In this document: piece after piece, positions 1 to 8,528 of the stretch
Position numbering within the stretch: the stretch's first letter is position 1
Layout of the letters: the number at the start of each line of letters is the position of its first letter
NCBI GenBank assembly: GCA_963759115.1
Contig: CAVWXT010000005.1
Location: 1,612,001 to 1,676,000 of the forward strand
Direction: 5' to 3'
Source: CAVWXT01 sp963759115
Lineage (GTDB): Bacteria > Planctomycetota > Planctomycetia > Pirellulales > Thermoguttaceae
DNA length: 64,000 bases
Position numbers and translations under genes: made by a program
The notes under the pieces: model-generated
The model's database searches: none
What the model was told of the DNA's origin: nothing
What the model saw: only the letters and a program-made list of their open reading frames with translations

Positions 1-447
1 CTCACGCATCAAAAACACATCGTCTGCGCCGGTGCTGAGCCCCTGACCAATTCCGATGAAAAACTGCTCAAGAGGGCGGCCAACAAAGCGAATATGCGCC
101 AGCCGCGCGGCATCGTCGTGGGAGAGCAGATGCCAATCCGGCCAGTCGAAAGCGTGGCTTGGCATGTCACACACTTCGATATTGGAAGCCGAGGTCATGT
201 CGCCGCGAAGCACTCTGTTGAGCTTTGCTCGTATGCCCCCAACACCTCTGACGAGAACGTGGCGGGATCGGTCGAGATCGGCCCTCTTTGTCAGCGATAA
301 GATGGCGATCTGAGTGACGGCCTCGGGGTACACCTCTTTATCCTCGAATTCGACGATCTCGACAACCCGACTTTGCTGCGCAATGATTCGACGTATTCTG
401 TCACCACCCAGCGTGCGAATGAAGGAACGCACCCCGGATCGAGTAGG
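1..447 (-). pseudogene. C-terminal remnant of an Eco57I/TaqI-like N6-adenine DNA methyltransferase
   Basis: A minus-strand frame runs off the left edge, with codons in phase with base 1. It ends in 'GQGLSTGADDVFLMRE', which resembles the 'GxGLxTGxxDVF' signature where the target-recognition region follows the catalytic core in Eco57I/TaqI-like methyltransferases. Before it lies 'EIVEFEDKEVYPEAVTQIAI', the usual strand just upstream. The catalytic boxes (SAM-binding motif I and NPPY) should lie upstream, but past about base 447 the DNA is the 3' end of the radical-SAM gene. No start codon or NPPY box is visible. I read it as a 5'-truncated gene whose remainder is outside the window. It suggests a decayed restriction-modification locus at this border. 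The family call is fairly firm; whether the continuation is functional cannot be judged. Confidence 0.6.
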
Positions 448-499
448 CGCGGCATGTCCTGAAGACTGTTCTGGTCGAGGATCATTTCTTGCCGAGTCC

Positions 500-1639
500 T
501 CAAAGCACGCAGTTGCAGTTCCCCATGCTCCTCTGCAAGCCGAGCGACGTGAACATCGCTTCGTCTTCCAAGCACAGGCCAATCTCCAAATCGGGACGGA
601 TCCGCCGGATACACTCAATCAATTGCCGGTAAACGTCTTCGCGCGTGGAACGACTGAAGCGAAGCCGCCCATCATCTGACTTGGCGGGTCCGCGATCAAG
701 CAGCGATGATATGACGTTCTCTTTGCCAAGTTTGAATTCCATCAGCCGTTGGGCCTGCGGGTAGGAACAGATCGAACCGAGCGTAATCCGCGATAAGGGG
801 ACCGATTCGAGCAGCGTGGTCACAAATCGTCCGTAGACGGCTGGCCAACCGGCCACGGGTATGATCGGCATCAACACTGCTCGCACGGGATAGCCCACCC
901 GGGCGCATTGCCGCATGGCGTCGATTCGAGCCATGACCGCAGGCGTGTTGCTCTCGAAATCACGCACGACCTCCGGCGCGTTGACCGTCCAGGAAAGAAT
1001 CGTATGGCCAGCGTGGTTGAGGTCCAATAGGTTTTCGACATCGGCACTCTTCGTCAATATCACCATGCGAGCAAACGGATGCCGGGCGAAGAACGGGATC
1101 ATCCTGCGTGCGTAGCCGGTCAATGGCTCCAGGGCCAGTCCGTCCTGAAGTTTTCCAAGATAGAAGGCTGTGGGCTGAGCAAGCTGGCTTGCCGTGCGGT
1201 CTACCTCCCGAAGGATTTCCTCCAGATTGAGAAACACCTTCACGGTAGGTGAGAACCAGACTCCCGGCGTTGCGGCCAAGTAACAGTAGTGGCAGCCATA
1301 GGGGCAGAAACCGTATGGCGAGAAGTGCCCATAGTTCGGGCAGGCGTTGCCACCCTCCTCACTGAAACGCACCGCGCTGCGATGCTCGCCCAGCACGAGC
1401 GTTTGCTTCCCACGATCATGCAGCCGCAATGGATCGGTTGCGCCCAGATCGACTCGATTATGCGGAACGCCGAACGCTTCAGCAACTTCCGCGTCCGGGT
1501 ATGCCGCACAAATCATCGCAGCCAAACGACGATGGCCCTCTGTGCGGTTGCTCCCCTTTGCCAACACGATCCTTGCAGGCCGAAACAGCCGCACAGGCCG
1601 TGGGAGATAGTCGTCCAAGGCTTCATTGACCGAAAACAT
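500..1639 (-). CDS. Spore photoproduct lyase-family radical SAM protein (SplB-like)
   Basis: A 379-residue radical-SAM enzyme. The cluster-binding motif 'CPYGCHYCYL' (C-x3-C-x2-C, about residues 112-119) has the spacing of spore photoproduct lyase rather than the usual CxxxCxxC variants, and 'SPYGFCPYGCHYCYL' is typical of SplB-like proteins. A (beta/alpha) barrel follows, with 'ILTKSADVENLLDL' and 'SWTVNAPEV'. Known SplB repairs the thymine dimer spore photoproduct using SAM and a 4Fe-4S cluster. In non-sporeformers the family's substrate is unclear, though DNA repair is plausible. I chose the ATG at 1639 ('MFSVNEALDDY') because a G-rich Shine-Dalgarno-like stretch precedes it and the family begins there. 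The C-terminus ends in an unusual 'NCNCVL'. A decayed second copy lies at 4337-4640 with the same tail, so the gene was once duplicated here. Confidence 0.8.
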   Translation of the reverse strand: MFSVNEALDDYLPRPVRLFRPARIVLAKGSNRTEGHRRLAAMICAAYPDAEVAEAFGVPHNRVDLGATDPLRLHDRGKQTLVLGEHRSAVRFSEEGGNACPNYGHFSPYGFCPYGCHYCYLAATPGVWFSPTVKVFLNLEEILREVDRTASQLAQPTAFYLGKLQDGLALEPLTGYARRMIPFFARHPFARMVILTKSADVENLLDLNHAGHTILSWTVNAPEVVRDFESNTPAVMARIDAMRQCARVGYPVRAVLMPIIPVAGWPAVYGRFVTTLLESVPLSRITLGSICSYPQAQRLMEFKLGKENVISSLLDRGPAKSDDGRLRFSRSTREDVYRQLIECIRRIRPDLEIGLCLEDEAMFTSLGLQRSMGNCNCVL

Positions 1640-1923
1640 GACGCTACCCCACCCCGTCAACAAATAGCTGGTTCGCCATAACATGGATGCACGCATACAT
1701 TAGCAGCCCGTTTCGGTTTCTTCAAGTGTGCTTTTTGGGCCACCCACATCCGCAACTGACCGTTCAACCTCTGGGCGACCGGCAAGCCTGTTAACCGAAA
1801 AGGCGGTCGTGTGAGGCGAGAGCCCATACGTCTGCCGTCCGAAGCATTTGCGTATACATTCCTACTGGACTGCAATCGACAAATCGCTGTAATCGTTCGG
1901 CCCTCTGCGTGCCGGGGCGTGCT

Positions 1924-3129
1924 TCATGCACCCGACTTCAGCGTGGCCGTCAACTCGACCAGCCGCTCGCGGAAGCTGGCCACATGCTTCGTGATCGTCG
2001 GTGTACGTAGAAGTTGCGAGATGACGGGCTGTGAGCACGCTTGGTACTTCGCCATGATCCAAACGAATTCGACGGTATAGTCCGGGATGAGCTTCAACAG
2101 CGACTTGCGTGCGTCATTGATTTCCGACGTGTCTTTCGGCACCCACCGTGCGCCGTGCTTCACGAGAAGATGGATCAGTTTGATTTTCTCTCGACAGTTC
2201 TGAGAATCGCCTTCCTTGCTGAAGTAGTCCCGGTGATGCAGGGAAGCGTCGAAGGCCATGCGGTTGAGCAGTCCCAGGATCGCCGAGCAGCCGCCCGTCT
2301 CCTGGTCGTTGGGGTCCATGCCCTTTTCCAGCAGGCCATGCAAGACTTCAAAACCCTCCTCACAGCCGATGCACTGCACGACTTCTTGGGCCACCGGATG
2401 CTTTGGGTCGAGACGAATCTTTTTGATGCGAAACACCTCGAAGTGCCTCCACAGCGCTGCATAGCCGAGCGCAGAAAGACCGCCATCCTCATCATCTAGC
2501 GCCGCCTGATAGTCGTCCGAGCCTGGGGCGTAGGGGTCTGCCCCGGCCCACAGCAACAACGACACCCACTTCATGTTGCCCTCCTTGCAGTTGTGCCGCA
2601 GTGCGATGTTGGCCTGCTCCTGGAAACTTGGAAAACGGTCTTTGTACTGCTTGAATATCGGCAGGGCGGTGCGAAGGTGACTGCACAACGCCCAAGCCAG
2701 CGGGTTGCCATCCTCGACATCCGCCCCTTTCTCGATGAAGTATTCCATGATTCTGGGGTCCCAAGTGGCAAACACACGTTCCATGCTGACTGACTTCGCA
2801 TCGTAGCCGTGCCCGACGAACAGTTGGATCAAGTCGAGTCGCCGCATGTCCAGGGCCTTCTCCACCGGCCCGTCATAGCCGGTTGACTCGATGGCGGCCC
2901 CACCCTCCAGAAGCACTTTCACCAGACTGTGGAAGCCGCGTTCCACCGCAATCTCCAGTGGGCTCCGGCGACTTGCCCGGTGATTCGGGTAGATGGGCGG
3001 GTTGACGACCTTGCCCGCCGCAATCCACTCCTGGACCTCGAATAGTTGGCCTGCCTTACATAGCTCGATGAGAGGCTGGATTTCCGCCTGCGTTTCCGCT
3101 CGACGAATTCCTGTGGAAGCAACCGGCAT
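1924..3129 (-). CDS. Ankyrin-repeat protein, second gene of an accessory operon
   Basis: 401 residues with no signal peptide, presumably cytoplasmic. Ankyrin-type helix pairs are visible around residues 54-85 ('SPLEIAVERGFHSLVKVLL', then 'GGAAIE'), and weaker ones at about 88-140, 205-235 and 290-330 ('GFEVLHGLLEKGMDPND', 'IHLLVKHGARW'). Ankyrin arrays are protein-binding scaffolds; no catalytic motif is apparent. The gene starts 2 bases after the stop of the HTH/coiled-coil gene (3132-4328), so the two are almost certainly co-transcribed and probably work together. Neighbours are methyltransferase remnants and a radical-SAM repair gene, which fits a defence or mobile island, but function is unknown. 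Confidence 0.75.
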   Translation of the reverse strand: MPVASTGIRRAETQAEIQPLIELCKAGQLFEVQEWIAAGKVVNPPIYPNHRASRRSPLEIAVERGFHSLVKVLLEGGAAIESTGYDGPVEKALDMRRLDLIQLFVGHGYDAKSVSMERVFATWDPRIMEYFIEKGADVEDGNPLAWALCSHLRTALPIFKQYKDRFPSFQEQANIALRHNCKEGNMKWVSLLLWAGADPYAPGSDDYQAALDDEDGGLSALGYAALWRHFEVFRIKKIRLDPKHPVAQEVVQCIGCEEGFEVLHGLLEKGMDPNDQETGGCSAILGLLNRMAFDASLHHRDYFSKEGDSQNCREKIKLIHLLVKHGARWVPKDTSEINDARKSLLKLIPDYTVEFVWIMAKYQACSQPVISQLLRTPTITKHVASFRERLVELTATLKSGA

Positions 3130-3131
3130 GG

Positions 3132-4328
3132 TTATCGCTCCGACCAGTTGCGGGGCTTCGGCTCCTCGGGCACAGGTTCATCAAGGATGGAAGGTGGGCT
3201 TTCGGTGAGTGGATCAAGACGGTCGGCCTGTTGCGTCGCCCAGGTAAGCCAAATCGCAAAGCCGCCCTCTGGCTCGATCTCGCCGTGGATTGCCAAGTGC
3301 GTTTGCTTCCTGGCCTCGATGTACTTTCGTAGATTCTGGCTTGCCGTCCAGCAGTTTGCCTGCTGCATCAGCAAGTCAACTCGCTTCTGCTCAGCTTGAA
3401 TCAGTTGCCGCTTCTCGGCACGACGCCGGGCTTTTTCCTCTCGGCGGCGCTGTTCTTGGCGTTCCTGCTCGGCTCGCCGCTCCTGCTCTGCATCGTGCTC
3501 CCTTTTGCGAGCAGCAAAGCTGACCAAGCCTGCCACAAACTGGTTCAAGCGATCTTCGATTCGCTGCTTTTGAGCGTCGCGCCAAGACTTCCGGCAGCCA
3601 CAGGCCCAGTACGCATCCGCATCATTGATGTGCAGCGCCAAGCGGCCAGAGGGAATTCGCTTCGTATTGAACCGGCTATGGCCAAACTCATAGCGGCCGT
3701 CCAGATCGTGGTCCTTGGGCTGCTCCCGTTGCGTATCGAGCGCCTCGATAATGCTGAAATGCACGCGGACATCGAGAATCTGGACAACTGGGCCTGATGC
3801 AACTTCGTACCCTCGCTGCTCCAGGGCTTTCAGCAAGGCATCCATAATCAGCAGGGCGCGCCGCAAGCTGGCCTTGGACGTGCGGGTGTCAAGCGGCGTC
3901 CCCTTTGGCGGAATAACCAGGTGGTTCTCGTCGGTCTCAGCAATCTGCAATTCCTGGTTCGCCTGGCTCACGAGGGTGTGCGATCCTCGAAGGCTCTCCG
4001 CCACTTCGATCTTTGCTTCCCGCTTCTCCTCCTCTGCCTTCTTCTGCTCGACTACCTCTCGCAGGATGGGGGACGAGATGCGGCATTCTTCTGGGTCCCG
4101 CAAGACAATTTTGCAGTCGTCGCTTGGATTGGGCAGCGTAACCTGAAGCGGAGCCCTGCCAAACTCCTTCTGTGCCCAATACCCTCGTGGTGGCCGTGGA
4201 ATGTTGCGCTTGCGGCATATCTTCGCCAGACCGACATCCGAGATGCCGTAACGCATCGCAAGGCGGCGCATAGGCTCCGACCACACCAGTTCGTACAATT
4301 GTCTCCGGGTAACGGTGGTTGTCTTCAT
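3132..4328 (-). CDS. HTH and coiled-coil protein of unknown function, first gene of operon with ankyrin protein
   Basis: 398 residues from the ATG at 4328 ('MKTTTVTRRQLYELVW'). The longer frame back to 4370 runs through the decayed lyase copy, so I reject that start. Residues 8-55 form a conserved helix-turn-helix ('YELVWSEPMRRLAMRYGISD', then 'GLAKICRKRNIPRPPRGYWA'), a signature I know from unnamed accessory proteins of many bacteria. Residues about 95-125 and 275-330 are highly charged coiled coils ('EQERRAEQERQEQRRREEKA'). The centre (about 150-260) is globular, with a 'YWACGCRKSW' Cys pair. No enzyme motif is seen. It likely binds DNA and a partner, perhaps the ankyrin protein encoded 2 bases downstream. 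It could be a regulator or a defence component; I cannot assign a function. Confidence 0.7.
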   Translation of the reverse strand: MKTTTVTRRQLYELVWSEPMRRLAMRYGISDVGLAKICRKRNIPRPPRGYWAQKEFGRAPLQVTLPNPSDDCKIVLRDPEECRISSPILREVVEQKKAEEEKREAKIEVAESLRGSHTLVSQANQELQIAETDENHLVIPPKGTPLDTRTSKASLRRALLIMDALLKALEQRGYEVASGPVVQILDVRVHFSIIEALDTQREQPKDHDLDGRYEFGHSRFNTKRIPSGRLALHINDADAYWACGCRKSWRDAQKQRIEDRLNQFVAGLVSFAARKREHDAEQERRAEQERQEQRRREEKARRRAEKRQLIQAEQKRVDLLMQQANCWTASQNLRKYIEARKQTHLAIHGEIEPEGGFAIWLTWATQQADRLDPLTESPPSILDEPVPEEPKPRNWSER

Positions 4329-4336
4329 CGGAAAAC

Positions 4337-4640
4337 CTATAGGACGGAGTTGCAGTCCCCCATGCTCCACAAAAATCGAGGCGTTGTAAACATGGCCTCA
4401 TCTTCCAGACACAGCCCCAATCTCCACATCGGGTCCGAGCCGCCCAATCCGCTCGATCAAGTCTCGGCAAGCGTCTTCGTGTGTCAGACGATTGAACCAC
4501 CATTGGCCGCCGGGTAATCTCCTGCTGCCCTCGCTCCCGGTATCTCTCCCGCTTCGGGCGAGGGGAGCTTCTCCACGGCCGCCGTGAAACAACCCCGATA
4601 TGACTCTCTCTCCGCCGCGTCCGATTTCCGTCAGCCGTTG
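4337..4640 (-). pseudogene. 3' remnant of a second spore photoproduct lyase-like gene
   Basis: Translated on the minus strand, this matches the last ~95 residues of the intact radical-SAM gene at 500-1639: 'PQAQRLTEIGRGGERVISGL' versus 'PQAQRLMEFKLGKENVISSL', then 'DACRDLIERIGRLGPDVEIG' versus 'DVYRQLIECIRRIRPDLEIG'. After 'EIG' one extra G shifts the frame, and the tail continues as 'LCLEDEAMFTTPRFLW' and 'SMGDCNSVL', equivalent to '...SMGNCNCVL' in the intact copy. The cluster-binding motif and the first three quarters are missing. Upstream it is joined directly to a methyltransferase remnant. It is a dead paralogue. Confidence 0.75.
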
Positions 4641-5108
4641 GGCTTGCGGGTGAATAGGACGATAGACTCACGGGAGGGAAGGCGGCCGAACTTGCCCATT
4701 TGCTGAGCGCTGTTGCCTTGCTCACGGGCCAACCGGATTTCATCGCATACCAATCCGCATTGTTCACCGATGGCGGCCGTTGCCTGGTCCACTTCAATTA
4801 CCTTCCCGTGGTATTGGGTTGTTTCCAACCACGAAGGCGGCGCGCCCTCCGGGTTTCAGAATTCGGCGAACCTCTTTGAGAGACAAGTGCAGGTCGAGAA
4901 AGTAACCTCGCAACATCTTGGGCACTTTCTCTTCTTCCGACTGCTTGGCCACCTGTTTGATCGCGCATGTTACAAAGGCTGGTTCCTTGTATCCGCGGGT
5001 CCTTGGTCTGCTAGGGCGGGCCTCCGGGTGGGAGTGAAATAAACAGCCGTGGCTACTCGGCATCGCGATCACCTTCCTCCGCCGGACAACAACTCCCCGG
5101 TCGACCAC
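4641..5108 (-). pseudogene. Remnant of a DNA (N4/N6) methyltransferase, frameshifted
   Basis: Two overlapping minus-strand frames join into one methylase-like C-terminus: 'MLRGYFLDLHLSLKEVRRIL' then 'KPGGRAAFVVGN', continuing after a one-base shift near 4830 as 'TQYHGKVIEVDQATAAIGEQ' and 'NSAQQMGKFGRLPSRESIVL'. 'RRILKPGGRxAFVVGN' plus the 'SRESIVLF' ending is typical of site-specific DNA or RNA methylases of the UPF0020/DNA-methylase type. The SAM-binding N-terminal half is absent. At about 4640 the sequence passes straight into the lyase remnant, so both were truncated by one deletion or recombination. It is not expected to encode an active enzyme. Confidence 0.6.
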
Positions 5109-5194
5109 TCTCCGCCGGGCGCAGAACCACCGATTCTATCAGCTTTTGTGCCTTGCCGCACAGCTTATAGTACCGTTGGGGGAAATGCGCCTGC

Positions 5195-5224
5195 TTGACG
5201 CCTGCGGAGTAAGGTAACTATACT
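5195..5224 (+). promoter_or_regulatory. Sigma-70-type promoter for the secreted protein gene
   Basis: TTGACG (5195-5200) and TATACT (5219-5224) are separated by 18 bases, about 80 bases upstream of the ATG at 5306. Strong match to consensus and correctly oriented; inferred, not measured. Confidence 0.5.
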
Positions 5225-5305
5225 AGAGGCAGCAAGCGGTAGAATCTGCGCGGACTGGGCATTCTCACGCCCCCGTCGTACTCCGAAACATCAGAGAGCT
5301 TTCCC

Positions 5306-6283
5306 ATGAATCGTTCCATCTTTGCTGGGGCGTGTCTGACCGCCTTGATTTGGGTCTTGGCCGGTTCTCAAGGATACGGTCAGGATGCTGCCGCCCCTAA
5401 GGCGTCCGAGAAGCCGGCGGCCGATCAAGCCGCTCCGCAGAAGCCCGCCGCCACGCTGCCCTCGACCAGGTCGCCCTACCGTCCGCTCGCGCCTGGGGTG
5501 ATGCAGACGATCGACCCCATGCAGTCGCTCGACGAATCGGAAGGTCGCCACGACGTGGTGGAACTGACGGCCGTTGATGCGAAGTTCGATTGGGCAAAGG
5601 ACATTGCGTTTCGTCGCGACGTTTGGGCGCTGGAGTTCAAGTTCAAGCCGATGCGCATGATTTGGGTCGACATTCCGCAATCCGACGGCTTCATGCAGCG
5701 GAAACTGATCTGGTATATGGTGTACTCCGTGAGGAACCCCGGCAAGATCATGCACCCGGTCGATGACGTCCCGCTGCCTTACGCCACCGTAGACAAGAAG
5801 ATGCTGTACGAGGTGAAGACGGTCGATCGTCCCGTCCGCTTCTTGCCCGAGTTCCTCTTGGTCGGCTATCCACACATGAAGATCGACCCCAAAGCCGCCA
5901 AGGCCTATCCAGACCGGGTGATTCCGGTGGCCATGGGACCGATCCGGACGCGCGAGGACCCCAACCGGAAGTTCCTCAACTCCGTGCAGATGTGCCGCGA
6001 CATCGACGTGGGCGAGACCTTCTGGGGCGTGGCCACCTGGGAAGACATCGATCCGAAGACGGTGCGTTTCTCGGTGTATGTTTCCGGGCTGACCAACGCC
6101 TATCAATGGAAAGACGAGCCGGGCGCGTACAAACCGGGCGCCCCGATCCTCACGGGCCGCGCACTCTACCGAAAGATCCTCAAGCTCAACTTCTGGCGGC
6201 CCGCCGACGAATACTTCGAGCACGAGGAAGAAATTCGCTACGGCATCCCCGGAGAGGTTGACTACGAGTGGGTTTACCGCTAA
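5306..6283 (+). CDS. Conserved secreted planctomycetal protein of unknown function
   Basis: 325 residues with a clear Sec signal peptide ('MNRSIFAGACLTALIWVLAG', cleavage likely after 'SQGYGQ'). An Ala/Pro/Lys-rich linker follows to about residue 50, then a globular domain with no motif I recognise. Patterns such as 'WALEFKFKPMRMIWVDIPQ' and 'KLIWYMVYSVRNPGK' suggest a beta-rich, possibly immunoglobulin-like or periplasmic binding fold. It reads like a family I associate with Pirellulales genomes, which is recollection rather than a search. It stands alone behind its own promoter, with a good reading frame throughout and no neighbour that indicates a pathway. Confidence 0.7.
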   Translation: MNRSIFAGACLTALIWVLAGSQGYGQDAAAPKASEKPAADQAAPQKPAATLPSTRSPYRPLAPGVMQTIDPMQSLDESEGRHDVVELTAVDAKFDWAKDIAFRRDVWALEFKFKPMRMIWVDIPQSDGFMQRKLIWYMVYSVRNPGKIMHPVDDVPLPYATVDKKMLYEVKTVDRPVRFLPEFLLVGYPHMKIDPKAAKAYPDRVIPVAMGPIRTREDPNRKFLNSVQMCRDIDVGETFWGVATWEDIDPKTVRFSVYVSGLTNAYQWKDEPGAYKPGAPILTGRALYRKILKLNFWRPADEYFEHEEEIRYGIPGEVDYEWVYR

Positions 6284-6460
6284 AAAGAGAGATTCGGGGC
6301 GGACTGCCGGTGGTTAACAACCGCAGGCGCTCGCCGCGGCGGCGTCCGGCGCGTGTTGGACGCCGGCCAGCCGTACTGGCGTAAACCCATTGCCTGCAAT
6401 ACGTTCCGCCTCCGTCTCAGAGATGTTTCGGCGGGCCGTTCTTGTGGAGAGGTGATTTCC

Positions 6461-6709
6461 ATGGCACACAAAAAAGGACAAGGCTCCAGCCGAAACGGAC
6501 GTGACAGCAATGCCCAGCGTCGCGGCGTGAAGCGATATGGCGGCGAGGCCGTGCGATCCGGCAACATTCTCATCCGCCAAGTAGGCAACAGGTTCCACCC
6601 CGGCAAGGGAGTCGGTCAAGGTTCCGATTTCACGCTCTATGCCCTGGTGGACGGCTACGTGAAGTTCGATCGCGGCGGACGCCGCGTCCAGGTGGTCGAA
6701 GCGTTGTAG
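6461..6709 (+). CDS. rpmA: 50S ribosomal protein L27 (bL27)
   Basis: 82 residues beginning 'MAHKKGQGSSRNGRDSNAQR', the conserved L27 N-terminus that reaches the peptidyl-transferase centre, followed by 'GNILIRQVGNRFHPGKGVGQ' and a typical basic C-terminus. Length is normal. The start at 6461 is set by 'GGAGAGGTG' about 8 bases upstream and by the family start. L27 is usually encoded next to L21 (rplU) and obgE; neither is adjacent here, so rpmA is detached from its usual operon. No N-terminal extension needing Prp cleavage is present. Confidence 0.97.
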   Translation: MAHKKGQGSSRNGRDSNAQRRGVKRYGGEAVRSGNILIRQVGNRFHPGKGVGQGSDFTLYALVDGYVKFDRGGRRVQVVEAL

Positions 6710-6756
6710 TCCTCTGCTCGTCGTGCCCGTCGGCAGTCGCTTCCGCGCATCCGTGG

Positions 6757-8183
6757 TCACGTCGTCTCGGCAGCCATTGCCTCTTCCGGCCCTGTGCAGC
6801 GGTGTGTCTCCCGATAGGAAGTCCACACCAGGATGATGCCTACCAGCAGGTTCATCCAAAGCGTGGCGCCACACACGCGAGCCACCGGCCAAGCCATCAA
6901 CGCCAGCGAAATCAGCCACAGTGCGGCGACCGTTTGGGCCGCTCGCGGCTGCCGAGGGCGCAGCCAAACACGACGGCCAGGGCCGGCAAGGCGGCCGTAA
7001 GGTGATAGCTCCACACCAACGGCGAGAACCACAACGTGGCCAGCACCACAAGAGCGATCTCCGTCGCCCATTGCCCGGGCCGAAGGTCGCGGCCGGGTCG
7101 CCGGCAGTAGATCACGATGGCCAGCGCCAGCAGCGACATGACGGTTGCGTAGGCCGCCTGCAATTGGCCGGCATTGAGATTCGCCATTGCCACGTTGGGC
7201 CTTTGACCGCCGCGCCCTGCCAGGCCCACCTGCCCGGGATGAACCGTGACGCCGTGCAGCGCCGCCGACACGTCGCGATCTGCCGGGAGCCCCTCGCCCA
7301 TGTGCGTCAACAAGTGCCGCATCACGACCGCGATCGACTGGTTGGTGATGCGATCTTCGTCGATGGGATCGACCTCGGTGAGCATGTGGTTCTGCACGCC
7401 GCATACCTCGCCCTCCAGCCACAGGCGATGCGACTGCCAGGCCGATTCCGGGCCGAGCACTGCCAGCGAAATCGCCAGATCGATCGCCACGGCGGCGGCC
7501 ACGGCCACGGCGGCGGGCAGCCATTTGCGTTTCAGCACCAGATAACCGACTCCGCCCAACGGCAGCAGCTTGATCCAAATTGCCAGTCCCAGCATCAGAC
7601 CGCCCGACCACGGCCGATTCCGGCTGACTCGCCCCAGGCCCGCCACCATGAACCAGACCATGAGGACGTGAAAGGCGCCTATGCAAAGATGGTCCACGAA
7701 GAGGGGCATCACGAGGAGCCCCGCCGCAAGAACGGACTGGCGGGCCTGGGTAGCGTCGCAATCGGATAGCAGATAACGCCGGACGGCGGCCAGCAGACAC
7801 AGCCAGGCCAGGGTCATGATCGCAAGCCAGGCTACGGCCGCCCACGACTCGGGCAGCCACGCCACCAGCCCGAATGCAACATCCAGCGACGGCAAGTAGT
7901 GCAGGAACTTCGACTGCGGCATGCGGACGCCGTGTTCCCAGATGTACCGAGCCGAACTGTAGAACCCCCAGAAGTCGCTGCTGGTGTGCCGCGTCGTGCG
8001 ATAGATCACCCAGGGGGAAGAACCCACGAGCAAGGCGGCAAAAAGAACCCAGCCCGCGGCCTCCCAACGGTTCTGCCACCAGCGGGTCGCGGCGATCGGC
8101 GACGCCGGCCGCAGCCGGTCGTCGCTCCGGCCGGCCGGCTCTGAAACCAATCTGACGTCGGGGGGACCGCCGGGGTTTTCCAT
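6757..8183 (-). CDS. Polytopic membrane glycosyltransferase, GT87/DUF2029-like (frame break near 6945)
   Basis: About 470 residues if one frame break near base 6945 is repaired. The N-terminal frame ends early ('ALGSRERPKRSPHCG'), while the other frame carries the expected last transmembrane segments ('ISLALMAWPVARVCGATLWM', then 'NLLVGIILVWTSY'). At least nine hydrophobic helices are seen, with an acidic residue in the first periplasmic loop ('SSDFWGFYSSARYIWEHG'), as in GT-C fold enzymes that use polyprenyl-phosphate mannose or arabinose. Family membership rests on this layout and on 'GLMLGLAIWIKLLPL', common in DUF2029 proteins. The sugar and acceptor are unknown. The break lies in a G/C-rich stretch like others in this window and may be a sequence error. 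Confidence 0.6.
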
Positions 8184-8339
8184 ACGCGTCGGCGTGTTGG
8201 CGATTGGGCTATTCCACGCAGACGAAGGGTAGCCAAACCAAGGCTGTTTGGCAATATCGGAGTTGCCGAGTTGCCCGGCGGGACGGTCACCGCCAGAGAG
8301 CGGGGGGAATTGAGAGCCTGTTTGCCAAGCCCGTCGCGC

Positions 8340-8466
8340 TGGTCCCCTCTCCTTCCGGGAGAGGGTCAGGGTGAGGGCCGGCGTGTGAGAGAGTGTGATC
8401 GCTGTTCCGCGGTGGAACGCTCGCGGCCCTCACCCCCTGCCCCTCTCCCAAAGGGCGAGGGGAGAC
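8340..8466. repeat. Imperfect palindromic intergenic repeat (CCCTCTCC/GGAGAGGG type)
   Basis: The 8184-8528 gap contains no gene. Within it, 'cctctccttccgggagaggg' opens a large inverted structure whose other side is 'ccctgcccctctcccaaagg' to 'gcgaggggag', with 'tcagggtgagggcc' pairing to 'ggccctcaccccctg'. This is a dispersed ERIC/REP-like element that could form a long stem in RNA. It lies between the convergent 3' end of the ROK gene and the 5' end of the glycosyltransferase. Confidence 0.6.
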
Positions 8467-8528
8467 TCTGAACACGCGCTCTGAGACCGCGACGGCCGGC
8501 GCCACGCAGGGCGGCGCCTCGTGCCAGA

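Noticed and set aside
5291..6223. 310-codon frame opposite the secreted protein
   Set aside because: Antisense; the + strand has a promoter, ribosome site and signal peptide.
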